Shown here piece after piece: positions 55,336-64,000 of a stretch of 64,000 nucleotides of DNA. The position numbers and the translations under genes are program-made. The notes below the pieces were generated by a model. The model saw only the letters and a program-made list of their open reading frames with translations. It was not told the origin of the DNA and ran no database searches. Source of the DNA: Spongiactinospora rosea. GTDB taxonomy: Bacteria; Actinomycetota; Actinomycetes; Streptosporangiales; Streptosporangiaceae. The stretch covers positions 186,001 through 250,000 of the forward strand of contig NZ_QMEY01000003.1 of NCBI RefSeq assembly GCF_003315795.1, given 5' to 3'. Numbering within the stretch: the stretch's first letter is position 1; every line of letters begins with the position of its first letter.

Positions 55336-56682
55336 ATGACCACGCAACACCTGGGTACGACGACGGCCACGGTTCTGGACACCACGGCGGAACCGGGCGG
55401 CGGGCTCGCCCGCTTCCTGCTCGCCGTGGCCGTGATCCTGGCGGTCTGCCACCTGTGCGGCGCCCTGATGCGCCGGTGGGGACAGCCGGCCGTCCTCGGG
55501 GAGATCATGGGCGGGCTGCTGCTCGGACCGTCGGCGCTCGGCCTGGTCTGGCCGGAGGTGGGGCAGTGGCTGTTCACCGAGACGGTCAAGTCCAACCTCG
55601 ACGTCGCGGCGCAACTCGGCCTGATCGTGTTCATGCTGATGCTGGGCTGCGAGCTGCGCACCGGCATGATCGGGAACGGCCGGATGGTCGGCGCGGCCGT
55701 GCTGGGCGGCATGGGCCTGCCGTTCCTGGCGGGCGCGGGACTCGGGCTGGTGGCCCTGCCGATGCTGATTGGGCGTGGCGCCGGCCAGGCCGAGTTCGTC
55801 GCGTTCTTCGGGCTGGCCATCGCCATCACCGCCCTGCCCGTACTGGCCAGGATCCTGGTGGATCTCGGGCTCGACAGGACGCCGATCGGCGCGCTGGCGC
55901 TGTCGGCGGCCGCGCTCGGCGACGGCATCGCCTGGCTCGCGCTCACCCTGATCCTCGCGGGGACGGGCACGGTGGCCATGACGGGGGTGTTCGCGCTCGC
56001 GCTGGTCGCGGCGGCGATCCTGCTGGTACGCCCCGTGCTCACCGTCCTGTCCCAGCGGATCGGCTCCGACCATGTGCTCCTCGTGGTGCCGGTGGTCGGC
56101 GCGATCACCTTCTCCGCCTGCACCCAGATGATCAACCTGCATCCGGTGATCGGCGCGTTCCTGTTCGGCGTGGTCGTGCCGCGCGACTCGCCGATGGTCG
56201 AACGCGTCACCAGGCAGCTCCACACGTTCACGATCGCGGTGCTGCTCCCGCTGTTCTTCGCGGGAGTCGGCCTGAACACCTCGGTCGGCCTGCTCGGCGC
56301 GTCCCCGGTGAGCTGGCTGCTGTTCGCCGGAGTGCTGGCGGTGGCGGTCGTGACGAAGATCGTCGGCACGGGAGGCGCCGCGCGCCTGGCCGGACTGCCC
56401 GGCCGCCAGGCGCTCTCGCTCGGCATCCTGATGAACTGCCGCGGCGTGACCGAACTCGTGGTGGCCTCCATCGGCCTGCGGGCCGGCCTGATCAACGGCC
56501 TCGGCTTCACCATCCTCGTCCTGGTCGCCGTGGTCACCACCGCCGCCACCGGCCCACTGATGCGCCGCCGCGTACGGGACGAGACCCACCACGCCGACCG
56601 GGAAGCCCGGCCCGACGGCATCGCAGAACGCGACCTCGAACAGGCCGATCTCACCGGACGGACGGAGGGCGGCCGCCCTTGA
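55336..56682 (+). CDS. cation:proton antiporter (CPA2/KefB type)
   Basis: A 448-aa protein with about 12 hydrophobic segments; typical Na+/H+-exchanger pieces are GEIMGGLLLGPSALG, AITALPVLARIL and NCRGVTELV. Start ATG 55336 follows GAAGGAG. Such antiporters occur at the edge of many aromatic polyketide clusters, where a role in ion homeostasis or product export is suspected. It may belong to the cluster or be its right neighbour. Confidence 0.88.
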   Translation: MTTQHLGTTTATVLDTTAEPGGGLARFLLAVAVILAVCHLCGALMRRWGQPAVLGEIMGGLLLGPSALGLVWPEVGQWLFTETVKSNLDVAAQLGLIVFMLMLGCELRTGMIGNGRMVGAAVLGGMGLPFLAGAGLGLVALPMLIGRGAGQAEFVAFFGLAIAITALPVLARILVDLGLDRTPIGALALSAAALGDGIAWLALTLILAGTGTVAMTGVFALALVAAAILLVRPVLTVLSQRIGSDHVLLVVPVVGAITFSACTQMINLHPVIGAFLFGVVVPRDSPMVERVTRQLHTFTIAVLLPLFFAGVGLNTSVGLLGASPVSWLLFAGVLAVAVVTKIVGTGGAARLAGLPGRQALSLGILMNCRGVTELVVASIGLRAGLINGLGFTILVLVAVVTTAATGPLMRRRVRDETHHADREARPDGIAERDLEQADLTGRTEGGRP

Positions 56683-56744
56683 CGGATGCCGTGGCGCACC
56701 GAGCATGCCCGAACCCGCCGCAGGTCAGGGAGGGTGTTGCAGAG

Positions 56745-56818
56745 TAGGGCGGGTGGGACTTGAACCCACGACCCACGGATTATGAGTCCGATGCTCTGAC
56801 CAGCTGAGCTACCGCCCC
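56745..56818 (-). tRNA. tRNA with CAT anticodon (tRNA-Met, elongator, or tRNA-Ile2)
   Basis: The reverse strand folds into a full cloverleaf of 74 nt: acceptor arm with one G-U pair, D-arm GCTC..GAGC, anticodon loop CTCATAA, and T-arm GTGGG-TTCAAGT-CCCAC. CCA is not encoded. The 27-43 pair is a U-U mismatch. Elongator Met and lysidine-modified Ile cannot be separated by eye; Met is more likely. Confidence 0.93.
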
Positions 56819-57212
56819 CCGAAGGCGCGGAATGACCTGCGGCTTCGGCAAACCTGTGTGAACGTACCATGCGAGCACACCTGGTGCACAGCACAGGATT
56901 CACCGATTCGGGTGCGGTTGCAAGCCGGGGGGCGGGTCAGCAGGGGTGGGTGTCCGCGGCGGCGCGGAGGGCGGCGGCGAGGCGGGCGCGGGCCTGGGGG
57001 ATGCGCGGGCGGGGGCGGTGCGGGATGGCCGGGCGGCTGCTGCTCGCCGCCGAGCCCGCGCCGCCCGGCCGTACGATCGGCCCGCACGAGCTCATCGTCC
57101 GGCGCTCGACCGCGCCGCCACCCGGCGAGCAGGCACGCGCGTGGCGCGGGCGGCGGGCGGGCACAACAGCCCTCGGTCACGCCCCATCGCCTACCGCTGA
57201 GGAGCGCCAACC
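56819..57212. other. non-coding stretch between tRNA and acyl-CoA synthetase
   Basis: 394 bp. The first ~120 bp are less GC-rich and hold the tRNA promoter (reverse). The rest is a G/C-biased segment (56940-57180) in which every frame is low-complexity Arg/Ala/Gly sequence. No gene supported. Confidence 0.45.
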
Positions 57213-58913
57213 GTGCCCGGATCCACAGATTCCTTCCGCGCCGCCCGCGACGCACTGCTCCGGTTCCCGTACGACCGTGCGGCCGCCGCCAGGGAGTTCC
57301 GCTGGCCGGAGTTCGGCCCACTCTTCAACTGGGCCACCGACTGGTTCGACGAGATCGCCCGGGGCAATCCCGCCACCGCGCTGTGGATCGTGGCGGAGGA
57401 CGGCACCGAGACCAGGCTGTCCTTCGAGGAACTGGCCCGGCGTTCTGACCAGGTGGCGACCTGGCTTTCGGACGCCGGAGTACGGCAGGGCGATCCGGTC
57501 ATCGTCATGCTGGGCAACCAGGTCGAGCTGTGGGAGACCACGCTGGCCGTGATGAAGCTCGGCGGGATCATCATGCCGACCACCACCGCCGCGGGCCCCG
57601 CCGACCTGGCCGACCGGGTGGCCCGCGGCGGCGCGCGCTTCGTGATCGCCAGGGCGGCCGACACGGCCACGTTCGAGCGGGTGCCGGGGGAGTACACCCG
57701 GATCCTCACCGGGGAGAAGGACGTGCCGGGGTGGCTGCCCTACCGCGAGGCGTACACCGTGAGCCCGCGCCGCTTCACCGCCAGGACCGCGCCCGGCGAC
57801 CCGCTGCTGTACTACTTCACCTCCGGGACCACCTCACGCCCCAAGCTGGTCGTGCACACCCAGGTGTCCTATCCGGTCGGGCACCTGACGACGATGTACT
57901 GGCTCGGCGTACGCCCCGGCGACGTCCACCTGAACATCAGCTCGCCCGGCTGGGCCAAGCACGCCTACAGTTGCCTGTTCGGCCCGTGGAACGCCGGGGC
58001 CACCGTCTTCGTCGTCAACTACGCGAGGTTCGACGCCGCGGCGCTGCTCGACCGCATCCGCGCGGCGGGCGTGACGACGTTCTGCGCCCCGCCCACGGTG
58101 TGGCGGATGCTGGTGCAGGCCGACCTGTCCGGCGGGCCGGGCGCGCTGCGCGAGGCGACCGCCGCGGGGGAGCCGCTGAACGCCGAGGTCATCGCGCAGA
58201 TCGAGCGGGCGTGGGGGCTGACCGTCCGCGACGGGTACGGCCAGACCGAGACCACGCTGCTGGCCGGCAACACACCGGGCGTGCCGGTCCGGCCCGGCTC
58301 GATGGGCCTGCCGCTGCCCGGCGTCGGCGTCGAGCTGATCGATCCGGTCACCGGGCTGCCGGGCGACGAGGGCGAGGTGTGCCTGGACCTCGCCGCCGGG
58401 CCGCCCAACCTGATGGCCGCCTACCTCGCCGACGAGGGCCCGGTCACGCCGGGCGCGTCCGACGGCCGGTACCACACCGGCGACATCGCTGTCCGCGACG
58501 CCGACGGCTACATCACCTTCCTGGGCCGGGCCGATGACATGTTCAAGGCGTCGGACTACCGGATCAGCCCGTTCGAGCTGGAGAGCGCGCTGATCGAGCA
58601 TCCCGCGGTCGCTGAGGCCGCCGTGGTGCCCGCGCCCGACGCGATCCGGCTGGCCGTCCCCAAGGCGTACGTCACGCTGGCCCCCGGCTGGGAGCCCGGC
58701 AGGGACACCGCGCTGGCGATCCTCCGGCACGCCCGCGAACGCCTCGCGCCCTACCAGCGGATCCGCCGCCTGGAGTTCGCCGAGCTGCCCAAGACGACCT
58801 CGGGCAAGATCCGCCGCGTCGAGCTGCGAGCCAGGGAGCAGCAGGCCGCCGCCGCGCCGGGGGCGCGGGAGTGGCGCGACGAGGAGTTCCCCGAGCTGCG
58901 CGCGGGCGGCTGA
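57213..58913 (+). CDS. acyl-CoA synthetase (medium-chain/aryl type)
   Basis: A 566-aa adenylate-forming ligase with YYFTSGTTSRPKLVVHT P-loop, GYGQTETT, YHTGDIAVRDADGY, GRADDMFKASDYRISPFELE and the catalytic Lys in KTTSGKIRRVEL. Closer in form to medium-chain or benzoate-type acyl-CoA synthetases than to the ligase at 22578. GTG 57213 follows GAGGAGCG. It lies beyond the tRNA, alone, so it probably serves general carboxylate catabolism rather than the polyketide cluster. Confidence 0.9.
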   Translation: MPGSTDSFRAARDALLRFPYDRAAAAREFRWPEFGPLFNWATDWFDEIARGNPATALWIVAEDGTETRLSFEELARRSDQVATWLSDAGVRQGDPVIVMLGNQVELWETTLAVMKLGGIIMPTTTAAGPADLADRVARGGARFVIARAADTATFERVPGEYTRILTGEKDVPGWLPYREAYTVSPRRFTARTAPGDPLLYYFTSGTTSRPKLVVHTQVSYPVGHLTTMYWLGVRPGDVHLNISSPGWAKHAYSCLFGPWNAGATVFVVNYARFDAAALLDRIRAAGVTTFCAPPTVWRMLVQADLSGGPGALREATAAGEPLNAEVIAQIERAWGLTVRDGYGQTETTLLAGNTPGVPVRPGSMGLPLPGVGVELIDPVTGLPGDEGEVCLDLAAGPPNLMAAYLADEGPVTPGASDGRYHTGDIAVRDADGYITFLGRADDMFKASDYRISPFELESALIEHPAVAEAAVVPAPDAIRLAVPKAYVTLAPGWEPGRDTALAILRHARERLAPYQRIRRLEFAELPKTTSGKIRRVELRAREQQAAAAPGAREWRDEEFPELRAGG

Positions 58914-59054
58914 CGGCCGCTCGGTCCAGGTCGTGCGGGCCGGTGATTGCGTCAAAAGTCGGTCTATTAGGTGAATTCGCTATAGAAAGGCGTGTAGCGA
59001 TATCGAAGCCTGGCTACCTTCCCTCTTACCACGAAGGTGTACAGAGGGGTCATC

Positions 59055-60323
59055 ATGGGCTACACGCTGTTGCGCGGCGAGTTCGTGATCCGCTACCCGG
59101 ATCGTCCGCGCCAGGGACCTGAGCCCGACGGCGACACGGTCAAGTTCCGTCCCGACACGCCGGCGCTGGTGGAGGGACTGCCCCGGCCGTCGGGCGCCCC
59201 TCCGCAGCTCAGCGCCCGCGGGATCTCGGTACGGCTGGAGGCCGTGGACGCGCTGGAGACCCACTTCGGCGACACCCACCAGGAGCTCGCCGGCGCCAAC
59301 GCCGCCCGCGACGAACTGCTCCGCCTTCTCGGCTTCACCAATGTCGTCTTCTGGCCCGACCTGCCGAACAAGGTCAAATCCGCCGATCAGGACACCATGC
59401 GCGGCCATGTGCTGACCAACGGCGTGGACGCCAACGGCCGCCTGATCGCGTTCGTCTATCCCGGCGACCCCACCGGCCCGGACGGATCGGCCGTCTTCAT
59501 GGACGAGGCGCTGACCGACAGGTCCGTCAACGCGGCACTGCTCGCCGCCGGCCACGTCTACCCGGCCTTCTACGCGACCCTCCCGGTCGCCCTGCGCACC
59601 CACCTGGCCGCCGTGTCGCGTGCGGCCAGGGCCGCGGCGTCCCCCACCGGCCTGTGGCCGAGGTCCACCGCCGACCCGGACGGCTTCGGCGAGGTCGCGG
59701 ACCTCGCCGGGCTGGAAGAACTGGTCGTCTGGCCCAAGCTGTTCCGCCGGATCGTCCCCTACCTCGCGGCCGGGTTCACCGGCTTCGACGGGTTCGACGC
59801 CTGGCTGCGGGCCGACCCGGTGCACCGCGACGACGAGTTGTTCCTGCTGGACCGGCTGGAGCGCGGCCACATGCACGACGTCGTGCGCGGCGACGGCGAC
59901 CGGATCCGGCTGACCGTGTGGCCGGAGGACTTCGTGATCAGCCCGGACCCGGCGCTGCCCGGGGCGCCCACCGTCCCGAGGCCCGCCGCCGCCGCGGACG
60001 TGCTGATCGTGGCGGTGCTGCCCGACCCGGCCGGAGCCGACCGCGGCAGGGAACTGATCACCCTGGTCAACACCACCGCGGCCGAGATCGACCTGACCGG
60101 GTGGCGGCTGGCCGACGGGGCCGACGGGGCGCGCGGCGGCCGGCCGCTCAGCGGCGTGCTCGGCGGCGGGGCGGTCGTGCAGATCGCGCTGGGCGCGGCC
60201 CACCTCGGCAACAAGGGCGACGCGCTCATCCTCGCCGACGGCACGGGGGCCGTGGTGGACCAGGTCGCCTTCAAGGCCGAGGCGGTCAAGACCGGCCGTA
60301 CGATCTGCTTCGGCCGCGGTTGA
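59055..60323 (+). CDS. thermonuclease-like plus lamin-tail domain protein
   Basis: A 422-aa protein. Residues ~10-110 recall a staphylococcal-nuclease fold (DGDTVKF near 26-32; a following VRLEAVDALE segment parallel to RLLLVDTPE of thermonuclease). A middle helical region is unassigned, and a C-terminal lamin tail domain (~320-415) contains LVNTTAAEIDLTGWRLAD. No signal peptide is seen. Start ATG 59055 has GAGGGG 7 nt upstream; ATG-like starts further up (59037) do not. Possibly a DNA-binding or nuclease protein with an adhesion domain; activity unknown. Its stop abuts that of the convergent permease gene. Confidence 0.75.
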   Translation: MGYTLLRGEFVIRYPDRPRQGPEPDGDTVKFRPDTPALVEGLPRPSGAPPQLSARGISVRLEAVDALETHFGDTHQELAGANAARDELLRLLGFTNVVFWPDLPNKVKSADQDTMRGHVLTNGVDANGRLIAFVYPGDPTGPDGSAVFMDEALTDRSVNAALLAAGHVYPAFYATLPVALRTHLAAVSRAARAAASPTGLWPRSTADPDGFGEVADLAGLEELVVWPKLFRRIVPYLAAGFTGFDGFDAWLRADPVHRDDELFLLDRLERGHMHDVVRGDGDRIRLTVWPEDFVISPDPALPGAPTVPRPAAAADVLIVAVLPDPAGADRGRELITLVNTTAAEIDLTGWRLADGADGARGGRPLSGVLGGGAVVQIALGAAHLGNKGDALILADGTGAVVDQVAFKAEAVKTGRTICFGRG

Positions 60324-61343
60324 TCACCCCGATCTTCCGGAGAGAAGGCCGCGCAGGCGTTCCAGGAGCCGGCCGCGGCGCAGTTCCACGACCATGACGA
60401 CCAGCAGGATCAGGCCCTGCGCGATCTGGTAGAGGAACGGGCTGAGCCGCATGATGTTGAACCCGCTGGCCAGCACCTGCAGCGCGATGGCGGCGAGCAC
60501 GACCCCCGCCACCGAGCCGCGCCCGCCGAACGGGTCGGTGCCGCCGAGCACCGCGATCACGATGGCGAGCAGCACGTACGAGCCGCCGTAGTCGGGGCTG
60601 GCGCTGGTGGACTTGGCCGCGATCACGATCCCGGCGATCCCGGCGAGCAGCCCGCTGATCAGGTAGGTCCGCATCAGCACGCCGCGCTCGTCCACGCCGG
60701 AGTAGCGGGCGGCGACCGGGTTCGCGCCCACCAGGACGATCCTGGTGCCGAGCCCGGTACGCGAGACGATGTGCCAGATCAGCAGCGCCGCCCCGATGAA
60801 GATCAGGAACACGACCGGCACGTACGCGATCGTCGCGTCGCCGAGCCACAGGAACGTGTCCGGAAAGCCGTACTGCGCCTTGCCGTCGGTCCACAGGATC
60901 GCGATGCCGTTGAAGATCTGCATGGTGGCCAGCGTGGCCAGGATGGGGGAGACCCGCACCCGGGAGACCAGCAGGCCGTTCACCGCGCCGCAGGCCATCC
61001 CGACCAGCAGCGCCGCCGCGCAGAACGCCACCACCAGCAGCGGGCTGGTCGCGGTCTCGCCGCCGGCCGCGATGTAGAGACCGGCGGTGGTGAGCGCGGC
61101 GAGGTTGGCCGTGGCCACCACGGACAGGTCGATGCCGCCGGTGATCATGGTGAGCGCCATCGCCAGCGCGAGCAGCCCGATCTCCGGCACGGAGTAGGCG
61201 ATCGACTGGAAGTTCAGCGCCGTCGGGAACACCGTGGGCGCGAGCGCCGAGAACACCACGACGAGCAGCAGCGTCAGCGCCACCAGCCGCGATACGTGCG
61301 CGTTGCGCAGGGCGGCCCCCGCCACGGTCTGCATGCCCGTCAT
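60324..61343 (-). CDS. sugar ABC transporter permease, RbsC family
   Basis: A 339-aa permease with 8-10 hydrophobic segments and the family motifs GGIDLSV and the loop GG...PFGGRGS. Last of four co-directional genes (binding protein, ATPase, two permeases). The ATGA overlap with the preceding permease shows coupling. It forms a heterodimeric channel with that protein. Confidence 0.92.
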   Translation of the reverse strand: MTGMQTVAGAALRNAHVSRLVALTLLLVVVFSALAPTVFPTALNFQSIAYSVPEIGLLALAMALTMITGGIDLSVVATANLAALTTAGLYIAAGGETATSPLLVVAFCAAALLVGMACGAVNGLLVSRVRVSPILATLATMQIFNGIAILWTDGKAQYGFPDTFLWLGDATIAYVPVVFLIFIGAALLIWHIVSRTGLGTRIVLVGANPVAARYSGVDERGVLMRTYLISGLLAGIAGIVIAAKSTSASPDYGGSYVLLAIVIAVLGGTDPFGGRGSVAGVVLAAIALQVLASGFNIMRLSPFLYQIAQGLILLVVMVVELRRGRLLERLRGLLSGRSG

Positions 61344-62356
61344 GACCGCGCCTCCGCGAGGATCGGGGTGGATTTGCGTCTGCCCTGGCCGAGGGCCTGC
61401 AGGCCGACGCCCAGAAGGACGAGCAGGCCGACCGCGAGGCGCTGCCAGGCACTCGGCACGCCGAGCAGGACGAGGGAGTTGTTAATCAGCGCGATGAGCG
61501 TGACGCCGAGCACGGTCCCGAGGACCGAGCCACGCCCGCCGAAGATCGACGCGCCGCCGATCACGACCGCCGCGATCACGTCCAGCTCGCTGCCGACCAG
61601 GTCATAGGGGTTGGCCTGGCGGCTCAGCGTGACGTGCATGAGCCCGCCGAACCCCGCCAGCGCCCCGGCGAACAGGTAGACGAACGTCTGGACGCGCCCG
61701 ACCCTGATGCCCACCCTGCGGGCGGACTCCACGTCGCCGCCGATCGCGTAGATCGACCGGCCCAGCATGGTGCTCCGCAGCAGCAGCGCGACCAGGACGC
61801 ACAGCAGCGCCACCGGCAGCGCGAGGAGGGTCATCCGGGCGGTGCCGCCCCCCGTGGTGATGGCGAACAGGTCCGAGCGGGCCAGCGTCTCCAGCCCGGT
61901 GGGCAGGTTGGAGAGGTACTGGGAGCCGATGAACGCGATCAGTGCCCCCCGCACGATGCCCTGCGTACCCAGGGTGACGATCAGTGTCGGCAGCCGGAAT
62001 CCGGCGACCATGGCCGCGTTGAGGGAGCCGAGGACGGCCCCGGTCAGGGCGGCGAGCGCGAACGGCCAGAAGGTCCCGTCCGCGCCGAGGTCGTTCATGA
62101 GGACGATGACGCCGTAGCCGCTGAAGATCGCGATGGCGGTGAACGAGACGTCGATGCCGCCCGAGACGATGACCACCAGCATGCCGAGCGCGAAGGTGAG
62201 GTCGACCAGCAGTGACCTGACCACGTTGGCGAAGGTCGCCGGGCCCAGGAATCCGGGTTCGACCACCCCCATCACCAGCACGAGGAGAATGATCAGGCCG
62301 GCCAGCAGCCCCTCGTTGTTCTCCCCGCGCAGCCGGGAAAGTCGCATGGCGTTCAC
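61340..62356 (-). CDS. sugar ABC transporter permease, RbsC family
   Basis: A 338-aa permease; SGGIDVSF and GGASIFGGRGSVLG are typical of the RbsC/RhaP branch. It overlaps both neighbours by 4 bp. Two different permeases after one ATPase is the rhamnose (RhaTPQ) or autoinducer-2 (LsrACD) layout, rather than ribose, which has one. Confidence 0.92.
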   Translation of the reverse strand: MNAMRLSRLRGENNEGLLAGLIILLVLVMGVVEPGFLGPATFANVVRSLLVDLTFALGMLVVIVSGGIDVSFTAIAIFSGYGVIVLMNDLGADGTFWPFALAALTGAVLGSLNAAMVAGFRLPTLIVTLGTQGIVRGALIAFIGSQYLSNLPTGLETLARSDLFAITTGGGTARMTLLALPVALLCVLVALLLRSTMLGRSIYAIGGDVESARRVGIRVGRVQTFVYLFAGALAGFGGLMHVTLSRQANPYDLVGSELDVIAAVVIGGASIFGGRGSVLGTVLGVTLIALINNSLVLLGVPSAWQRLAVGLLVLLGVGLQALGQGRRKSTPILAEARS

Positions 62357-63849
62357 CCGGTGAGCCCGTCCGTGACGGCCTGGACGCTCATCCGGGCCGA
62401 GGCGATCTCATCGACCACCCGCCCCCGCCGTACGACCAGGACCCGATGGCAGACGCTGACCAGTTCGGGCACGTCGTCGGAGATGACGAGCACCCCCATC
62501 CCGGCGCGGGCGCGGTCGCGCAGCACCTGGAGGATCCCTTCCTTGGAGCCGATGTCCACCCCGACGGTGGGGCTGTTCAGCACCAGTACGCGCGGCGAGC
62601 GGGCCAGCCACTTGCCGAGCACCACGCGCTGCTGGTTGCCGCCGGACAGGGTCCGCACCGGCGCGGCCACATCGGACGTCTTGATCCGCAGCGACTCGAC
62701 CGCGGTGGTGACCGTGCGCTGGACGGCCTTGTCGCGCAGCCGCCCGGTCCGCGAGATGAGCCGGTCGATGCTGCCCGCGATGAGGTTGCGGCGGATCGAC
62801 TGGCCGAGGAACACGCCCTGGGTCAGCCGGTCGCCGGGCACGTACGCGATCCCGGCGCGGATGGCGTCGTGGACCGAGCGCACCCGGACCGGCTCGCCGT
62901 CCACCAGGATCTCGCCGGTGTCGGCGGGCCGCATGCCGAAGATCGCCTCGGCGATCTCGGTACGGCCGGAACCGAGCAGCCCGGTCAGCCCGACCACCTC
63001 CCCGGCCCGCACCGAGAAGGACACGTCGGCGAACTCGTGCCTGCGGCCGAGCCCGCGGGTCGCAAGCACCGGGCGGGTGTCGGGGGGCAGTTCGGTGACG
63101 TCGCGGTCCTCGGTGACGTCCTGGCCGGTCATCACCCTGACCAGGGTGGGCCGGTCCAGGTCCTTGACCTCGCCCGCGTGCACGACCTCGCCGTTGCGCA
63201 GCACGGTCACCCGGTCGGAGATCCGGAAGACCTCCTCCAGCTTGTGGCTGACGAACACCACGGCCAGGCCCTCGGCGCGCAGCGTGTCCACCAGGGCCAG
63301 CAGCGCGTCCACCTCGCGCCAGGTGAGGGCGGTGGTGGGTTCGTCCATGAACAGGACCTTGGCGTCGTGCGCGAAGGCCCGGCAGATGGCCGCGAGCTGG
63401 CGCTGGGCGACCGGCAGGTTCGAAGCCCGCTCGGTGAGGTCCAGGGAGACGCCCAGCCGTTCGGTGGTGGCCTTGGCCAGGGCCATCGCGTCGCGGCGGG
63501 AGACCAGCCGCCGCCGGGACGCCACCCGGGCGACCATCGCGATGTTCTCGGCGACCGACAGGTTGGGGAACAGCGACAGGTCCTGGTGGATCACCTGGAT
63601 CCCCAGCTCGACGGCCCGGGTGGGGGTGAGCCTGCCGACGTCGTGGCCGTCCAGCGTGATGGTCCCCGCGTCGGGCTGCTCCACGCCGCTCACTATCTTG
63701 ATCAGGGTGGACTTGCCCGAGCCGTTCTCCCCGGCGAGGCAGTGCACCTCCCCGCGGCGGATGTCCACATCCGCTTCGCGCAGTGCCGTCACGCCCCCGT
63801 ACGTCTTCCTGACGCCGCGGGCGCGCAGCACGATCGCCGTTTCCGGCAT
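62353..63849 (-). CDS. sugar ABC transporter ATP-binding protein, RbsA family
   Basis: A 498-aa tandem ABC ATPase. The first domain has Walker A GENGSGKS and a divergent signature in the region LPVAQRQL; the second has GLLGSGRTE in place of a normal Walker A and LSGGNQQRVVLGKWL as signature. This asymmetry is usual for RbsA. It powers uptake by the two permeases downstream. Confidence 0.93.
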   Translation of the reverse strand: MPETAIVLRARGVRKTYGGVTALREADVDIRRGEVHCLAGENGSGKSTLIKIVSGVEQPDAGTITLDGHDVGRLTPTRAVELGIQVIHQDLSLFPNLSVAENIAMVARVASRRRLVSRRDAMALAKATTERLGVSLDLTERASNLPVAQRQLAAICRAFAHDAKVLFMDEPTTALTWREVDALLALVDTLRAEGLAVVFVSHKLEEVFRISDRVTVLRNGEVVHAGEVKDLDRPTLVRVMTGQDVTEDRDVTELPPDTRPVLATRGLGRRHEFADVSFSVRAGEVVGLTGLLGSGRTEIAEAIFGMRPADTGEILVDGEPVRVRSVHDAIRAGIAYVPGDRLTQGVFLGQSIRRNLIAGSIDRLISRTGRLRDKAVQRTVTTAVESLRIKTSDVAAPVRTLSGGNQQRVVLGKWLARSPRVLVLNSPTVGVDIGSKEGILQVLRDRARAGMGVLVISDDVPELVSVCHRVLVVRRGRVVDEIASARMSVQAVTDGLTG

Positions 63850-63904
63850 CCGCGCTCCTTCCGGCGGGGCTGGGGCCGCACGCCGGTCCCAGCCCCGGGA
63901 TGGT

Positions 63905-64000
63905 CTAGAACTTGTATTCGGCGGCGTTGGACTTATCCACGTCGATCCAGGCGTTGCCGTGGAAGGTCGTGGGGTTGCCGGGGAACCGCTTCAGCGACTC
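63905..64000 (-). CDS. sugar ABC transporter substrate-binding protein, C-terminal fragment
   Basis: The last 31 residues and TAG stop of a reverse gene cut by the window edge (ends in WIDVDKSNAAEYKF). Position immediately upstream of the RbsA-type ATPase and the form of the tail fit a periplasmic-binding-protein-like lipoprotein. Most of the gene lies outside. Confidence 0.7.
   Translation of the reverse strand, partial: ESLKRFPGNPTTFHGNAWIDVDKSNAAEYKF

Noticed and set aside
56745-56818. tRNA as an integration site for the polyketide cluster
   Set aside because: No second copy of the tRNA 3' end, integrase or excision gene is seen in the window.
1-64000. CRISPR arrays, rRNA genes, insertion sequences or prophage genes
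   Set aside because: No regularly spaced repeats, rRNA-like stretches, transposase or phage structural genes were recognised anywhere in the window.

Overview
The window is very GC-rich, densely packed DNA with strong G/C bias at third codon positions and frequent GTG starts. It carries F420-type split-barrel enzymes, a SARP regulator, NarL-type two-component pairs and secondary-metabolite clusters. This points to a filamentous actinobacterium; Streptosporangiales or a relative is my guess, and the genus cannot be fixed from sequence alone.

Region 1 (1-12.0 kb) looks like a genome-defence or stress island. A reverse-strand N6-adenine DNA methylase with an N-terminal helix-turn-helix faces a tight seven-gene forward operon. 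The operon encodes a two-TM coiled-coil membrane protein, a MotB/ZorB-like single-TM partner, a TerY-like VWA protein, a PP2C phosphatase, a TerY-P-type kinase, a BrxD-like AAA ATPase and a BrxHI/Lhr-like helicase. It combines parts known separately from Zorya, TerY-P and BREX/Pgl systems, with no nuclease visible. This is my main candidate for an undescribed system.

Region 2 (12.2-17.3 kb) is a small terpenoid locus: a reverse P450 broken by a frameshift just before its haem loop, then forward P450, type I terpene synthase and P450. The synthase has a one-base frame break near its C-terminus that artificially fuses it to the last P450. A large secreted subtilase with four Ig/ricin-lectin modules follows (17.4-21.4 kb, reverse).

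Region 3 (21.9-56.7 kb) is a type II polyketide cluster. The left forward operon holds a SnoaL-like protein, acyl-CoA ligase, ABM monooxygenase, methyltransferase, acyltransferase, F420-type reductase and a didomain cyclase. The centre holds a DrrAB exporter between two related TetR genes, a two-component system, a degenerate ABC ATPase, an orphan NarL regulator, a split-barrel oxidoreductase, a SARP activator and a sensor kinase. The reverse core operon is KSalpha-CLF-ACP-asparagine-synthase-like amidotransferase-AccDA-AccB-AccC. The right forward operon is flavin reductase, FAD halogenase, ketoreductase, didomain aromatase, FAD monooxygenase and PF04199 cyclase, followed by a cation/proton antiporter. 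The set resembles tetracycline (oxy/ctc) pathways: amide starter or amidation, C9 ketoreduction, ring cyclisation, methylation, hydroxylation, chlorination and F420-dependent reduction. No aminotransferase is visible. A halogenated aromatic polyketide carboxamide is therefore a reasonable inference, not a proven product.

Region 4 (56.7-64 kb) returns to ordinary functions: a tRNA with CAT anticodon, an acyl-CoA synthetase, a nuclease-like/lamin-tail protein, and a ribose/rhamnose-type sugar ABC operon running off the right edge.
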